From DASUZB01 sp036377075 (lineage in GTDB: Bacteria > Actinomycetota > CALGFH01), in assembly GCA_036377075.1 (NCBI GenBank), contig DASUZB010000310.1:1-16386 (forward strand): a stretch of DNA of 16,386 nucleotides, in the 5' to 3' direction. A program made the position numbers and the translations under genes. The notes under the pieces are model-generated. The model had not been told where the DNA came from. It worked only from the letters and a program-made list of their open reading frames with translations, and made no database searches. Shown here one piece after another: positions 13,834 to 16,386 of the stretch (position 1 is the first letter of the stretch; each line of letters starts with the position of its first letter).

Positions 13834-14739
13834 ATGGCCAAGGCGGACCTGAAGCTGCTGGGCGAGGCGATCCGGGGCTTCCGTGAGCGCGCGCAGCCCG
13901 AGCGCATCTCGCAGTTCCGCCTGGCGACGCTGCTGCAGTGGCAGGGCACCGCGCCGATCGTGGAGATCGAGAAGGGCAGGCGGCGCCCCCGCCCGGAGAC
14001 CCTGGCCGCGCTGGGCGAGGCGCTGCGGTTGCCCCCGGCCGACCTCGCCTACCTGCACGGCCTCGCCGGCTACCGGCCGGCGACGGTGATGCCCCCGACC
14101 GAGCAGGTCAAGCGCGTGCTGGGCGCCATCGAGCCGGACCTCGCCCGGCGCACCTACCCGGTGCACGTCCTGGACTTCCAGTTCCGCCACTGGATGGTCA
14201 ACGCCGCGACCGCCGCGCTGGTCGGCGGGTCGGTCGAGACGCTGCGGGAGCTGCTGCGCCGCGGCGTGCACGGCTTCGACGTCGTGTTCGACTCGCGCCT
14301 GCCCACGCGGCGGCGGTTCACCGACCCCGAGGCGGTCGAGCGCGAGCGGGTGTTCCGCTTCAAGTCCCACAACCTCTACCGCCGGTTCGAGCCCTTCTAC
14401 CTCGCCTACCCGGAGTGCATGCGCGCCCGGCTGCGGCCGGCCGACTACGCGCGGTTCGTCCGCTGCTGGAACGAGGTCGAGGTGGGCACCGACCAGGCGT
14501 TCCCCGTCCACCCCGAGGTCACGGTGCGGCTGGGACCCGACGCGGTCACCTTCGCCATCCACATGGTCGAGCTCCTGCAGGCCGACCGGCTGCTGTACGT
14601 CGGCTACTTCGAGCCCAAGGACGCCGCCGGCAACCGGCAGCGCTGCGAGGCCTACTTCGCCCGCCACCAGGCCAGCGAGCACGCCTGCATCAAGTCGTGG
14701 GACTTCCACGACGATGGACCCCCGCCAATCACCACCTAG
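13834..14739 (+). CDS. XRE-type helix-turn-helix regulator with C-terminal sensor-like region
   Basis: A 301-residue protein from ATG 13834, preceded by GGGGGAG. Residues about 6-80 form a helix-turn-helix of the XRE type (AIRGFRERAQ, then FRLATLLQWQGTAPIVEIEK, RRRPRPETLAALGEALRLPP, LAYLHGLAGY). The rest (about 88-300) resembles the PAS-like ligand-binding region of MmyB-type regulators: FQFRHWMVNAATAALVG, then FYLAYPECMRARL, YARFVRCWNEVEV, FAIHMVELL and YVGYFEPKD. The ligand is unknown; it is probably a small molecule or fatty-acid-like compound, as in related regulators, but that is inference. The half-site cluster directly upstream suggests that it controls itself and the divergent membrane protein. 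Full length, no damage seen. Confidence 0.85.
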   Translation: MAKADLKLLGEAIRGFRERAQPERISQFRLATLLQWQGTAPIVEIEKGRRRPRPETLAALGEALRLPPADLAYLHGLAGYRPATVMPPTEQVKRVLGAIEPDLARRTYPVHVLDFQFRHWMVNAATAALVGGSVETLRELLRRGVHGFDVVFDSRLPTRRRFTDPEAVERERVFRFKSHNLYRRFEPFYLAYPECMRARLRPADYARFVRCWNEVEVGTDQAFPVHPEVTVRLGPDAVTFAIHMVELLQADRLLYVGYFEPKDAAGNRQRCEAYFARHQASEHACIKSWDFHDDGPPPITT

Positions 14740-15109
14740 GCCAGGCCCACGCCGCCACCTAGCGCCCAGGGAGGCCGCAGGCTGGACGCAGTCGCCCGGT
14801 CAACCGACGACGTCCACCACCACCTCGGCAGGGATCGAGCCAGCCGCAGCGGTCAGCCCCAACGCGGAGCGGCTGGTGGCAGACACCGCTGTCGAAAGGG
14901 TTGCTGGATCGCACCAGCCCCACGCCGCTTGCGGCGGCACTGGCCCCGGCGCCGACGCTGGTCGTGGCGATCGACTGCGACCTGCCCCGCGCGGCGCGCT
15001 GCGACCTGGCGGCCGCCGAGCCGACCAGGGCGATGCGCGACGAGCTCGCCGCCCGCACCGCCGCCCTGGCCCGAGCGCTCGCGCCCGCGTGGGTGGCCGA
15101 GGACGACCG
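14740..15109. other. Region with a possible 70-residue gene tail
   Basis: Bases 14740-14900 hold nothing I recognise. From TTG 14901 a frame of 70 residues ends at TGA 15111-15113 (LVVAIDCDLPRAARCDLAAAEPT... DELAARTAALARALAPAWVAEDD). Its composition looks coding in the second half, and its TGA overlaps the TTG start of the ChrB-like fragment. It has no good start and may be the 3' end of a gene that lost its front. I cannot name a family. Confidence 0.35.
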
Positions 15110-15289
15110 TTGAGCACGCCCCACGCAGGCAACGGCCCGGGCCGGTGGGTGCTGCTGTCCTACCGGCTGCCTCGGGAGCCCTCGACCCCGCGGATCGGGG
15201 TGTGGCGCAAGCTGGAGCGGCTGGGGGTGGCCCGCGTCAGCGCCGTGAGGGTGCCGCCGAACCCGGTGCCGACCACGACGACCGCGTAG
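15110..15289 (+). pseudogene. ChrB-like N-terminal fragment, 3' end lost
   Basis: From TTG 15110, overlapping the preceding TGA by two bases (TTGA), residues 13-42 read WVLLSYRLPREPSTPRIGVW followed by RKLERLGVAR. This matches the start of the ChrB-like protein at 12182 (EWIVLLYRVPAEPSRHRVAVWRELRRTGA). After residue 42 (base 15235) the similarity ends; the frame adds 17 foreign residues and stops at 15287-15289. About 130 residues of the family are missing. The sequence beyond 15235 is the opposite strand of an FAD oxidoreductase start, so both genes were cut and joined here. Confidence 0.65.
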
Positions 15290-15306
15290 CGCGGCTCGCC
15301 GTTCAC
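15160..15306 (-). pseudogene. FAD-dependent (GMC-like) oxidoreductase N-terminal fragment
   Basis: From GTG 15306 the minus strand reads VNGEPRYAVVVVGTGFGGTL followed by TALT. VVVVGTGFGG is the dinucleotide-binding GxGxxG strand-turn-helix at the N-terminus of FAD oxidoreductases, and the wording resembles GMC/cholesterol-oxidase-type enzymes. The similarity stops after 24 residues, at base 15235, exactly where the opposite-strand ChrB-like fragment begins. The frame then gives 24 foreign residues and TAG 15160-15162. More than 400 residues of such an enzyme are missing. Confidence 0.6.
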
Positions 15307-15386
15307 CGTGGCACCACCCAGGTCGGGCCGAACGCCCAGGATGGGGTGCGGACGGTGCGAGTCACTTGGAGCCGGAGCGACGGCAT
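15303..15386 (-). CDS. Small ORF coupled to the FAD oxidoreductase start
   Basis: A 27-residue frame from ATG 15386 (MPSLRLQVTRTVRTPSWAFG, then PTWVVPR) has AAGGAGG eight bases upstream, the best ribosome binding site nearby. Its TGA (15305-15303) overlaps the GTG start of the oxidoreductase fragment (GTGA), while that GTG lacks a good site of its own. This suggests a coupled leader ORF. Alternatively it is the 3' stub of another gene. No family recognised. Confidence 0.35.
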   Translation of the reverse strand: MPSLRLQVTRTVRTPSWAFGPTWVVPR

Positions 15387-15478
15387 GAGCTTCGCCTCCT
15401 TGGTCTCGGCAGGCTTCGGATGGCGGTCGCGAAGCGGTGTCGATCTCGGTGAGCCGTGCTCGTGCAGCGCACGCAGCG

Positions 15479-15910
15479 CTACTGCGGCGGCGCGATCGCG
15501 CTGTCGCGCTGTGGAGGGTTGAGCTGTGCAAGCACCTTCGGCGCGTCCTCGGGGGGTGCGGCGGCCTGCAGGCTCGTCGCCGCCTGGGCCTTCTTGTCCT
15601 CCTTCGCGTAGCTCAGGAACTTGAGGATCGAGTTGAAGAATTCGGTCCCGGCGCTGAGCACCAACGCGGTGACGAACACGTCGGCCGCGACCAGCGACCC
15701 TCGGGTGTCCAGGCCGAGTGGCTCGAGCACGCGCAGCCCCGCGAGCGCCAGGAGGAGACCAATCCCGATGGACAGCACGGCGGTGACCGTCTTCTTCGCC
15801 GCGACCGTGCCGGGCACGAGGTTGACCACGCCGTCGAACACCTCAAGCAGGCGCTGCACGGCAAAGCCGGCGGCGAAGGCCGGCCCGAGGCCGGTGACGA
15901 GTTTGTCCAT
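15479..15910 (-). CDS. Small membrane protein of unknown function
   Basis: A 143-residue protein from ATG 15910, with GGAGGGGAGGGG directly upstream. It has an amphipathic start (KLVTGLGPAFAAGFAVQRLL), a membrane helix at 43-62, another at about 74-90, then the motif SAGTEFFNSILKFLSYAKED (86-105), and a soluble Ala/Pro-rich tail (110-143). The GTExFNSILKFLxYAKExKKA stretch looks conserved in hypothetical bacterial membrane proteins I have seen, but I know no function. It is flanked by gene fragments on one side and an HxlR regulator on the other. A 7-bp dyad upstream (15996-16020) may be its operator. Confidence 0.75.
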   Translation of the reverse strand: MDKLVTGLGPAFAAGFAVQRLLEVFDGVVNLVPGTVAAKKTVTAVLSIGIGLLLALAGLRVLEPLGLDTRGSLVAADVFVTALVLSAGTEFFNSILKFLSYAKEDKKAQAATSLQAAAPPEDAPKVLAQLNPPQRDSAIAPPQ

Positions 15911-15995
15911 GTCCCCTCCCCTCCACGGCGACCCGACAAGCTCAAGCCAAGAAAGGCGGGCGCGTCAAGAGAGGTATCTACGCCGCTCGTTACAA

Positions 15996-16020
15996 ACCGG
16001 ATCTCCATCGCGAATCCGGT
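15996..16020. repeat. Dyad with 7-bp arms upstream of the small membrane protein
   Basis: ACCGGAT (15996-16002) and ATCCGGT (16014-16020) are perfect arms 11 bases apart. They lie 86-110 bp upstream of ATG 15910 and 55 bp past the HxlR stop codon on the same strand. It may be an operator or a terminator of the HxlR gene; the 11-nt spacing and lack of a T-run favour neither strongly. Confidence 0.4.
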
Positions 16021-16074
16021 GTGGCTGCCGTCCAGGTCCACAGGGTCAGCAGAAGCAGTTCGACTGCCTGGCGG

Positions 16075-16386
16075 CTACGAGGAGTTGGTAGCAGCGAGGT
16101 AGGCCGCGTTCAGGCGCTCGCGAACGCTCGGTGATCGCGCTGGAGATTCGGAGCCAAGGTGCTCGCGGCGAAGCTCGTCCATGAACTCCTGCCAGAGCGC
16201 GGGGCCGCCTTGTTCGAGCAGCTCGGCGCGAACGCGCAGCGCGCGGCTCGTGGGCCGGTGGCGAAGTCCCCAGCTGCCGAGCTGCGCGAACACGGGTACG
16301 AGTTGGATCGCGGGTTCGGTCAGGCTGTAGCGCGCCCGCTGGCCGGCTCGCGTGTCCTCACGGGTGAGCAAGCCCAACTCGACGAG
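16075..16386 (-). CDS. HxlR-type winged-helix regulator, C-terminal part (runs off window)
   Basis: The minus-strand frame is open from the window edge to TAG 16075-16077 (103 residues, N-terminus missing). LVELGLLTREDTRAGQRARY (wing) followed by SLTEPAIQLVPVFAQLGSWG is the second half of the HxlR DNA-binding domain; RVRAELLEQGGPALWQEFMDELRREHLG is the extra C-terminal helix often seen in the PadR/HxlR group. It is probably a repressor or activator responding to small molecules or redox stress. The missing part would hold the first helices. Its promoter and targets lie outside the window. Confidence 0.85.
   Translation of the reverse strand, partial: LVELGLLTREDTRAGQRARYSLTEPAIQLVPVFAQLGSWGLRHRPTSRALRVRAELLEQGGPALWQEFMDELRREHLGSESPARSPSVRERLNAAYLAATNSS

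Overview
The window is GC-rich throughout, uses GTG and TTG starts freely, has strong GGAGG-type ribosome binding sites, and carries families typical of high-GC Gram-positives: a SigG-type ECF sigma factor, an ArsR/SRPBCC pair, ChrB, an HTH regulator with a large C-terminal region, and HxlR. This points to an actinobacterium, probably a soil lineage; I cannot name the genus. There are no rRNA or tRNA genes, CRISPR arrays, transposases or integrases.

Layout. (1) 1-5.7 kb is a secretion block: the start of a secreted protein (1-492, minus), a 1003-residue secreted protein with four repeats of one domain plus Ig/FN3-like domains (785-3796, minus), and a divergent secreted GH18-like glycoside hydrolase (4035-5729, plus). 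The 238-bp divergent region holds two dyads. (2) 5.8-9.3 kb, all minus: a stand-alone prim-pol domain protein, about 700 bp without a credible gene, a DHFR-like reductase, a SigG-type sigma factor that has lost its sigma-2 region, and a membrane-anchored surface protein. (3) 9.6-10.7 kb, plus: an ArsR-type regulator, apparently translated leaderless, overlapping a gene in which a truncated AHSA1-type SRPBCC domain is fused in frame to a complete second SRPBCC domain. (4) 10.8-12.1 kb, minus: remnants of an NTF2/SnoaL-like gene and a HAD phosphatase, then a coupled pair of membrane proteins (YkvA/DUF1232 and DUF2127). (5) 12.2-14.7 kb: ChrB-like protein, a terminator-like inverted repeat, an integral membrane protein and a divergent XRE-type regulator with a cluster of repeated half-sites between them. 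(6) 14.7-16.4 kb: two gene heads (ChrB-like and FAD oxidoreductase) that run into each other, a small membrane protein, and an HxlR regulator cut by the window edge.

The most striking theme is not one intact new system but repeated gene truncation. At about 8.66, 10.2, 11.09 and 15.235 kb, recognisable genes stop abruptly and abut another gene or fragment, with no mobile element visible. Either this locus has suffered several internal deletions or the assembly is chimeric. The most coherent functional units are the divergent secreted pair, the ArsR-SRPBCC operon, and the HTH regulator with its divergent membrane protein.
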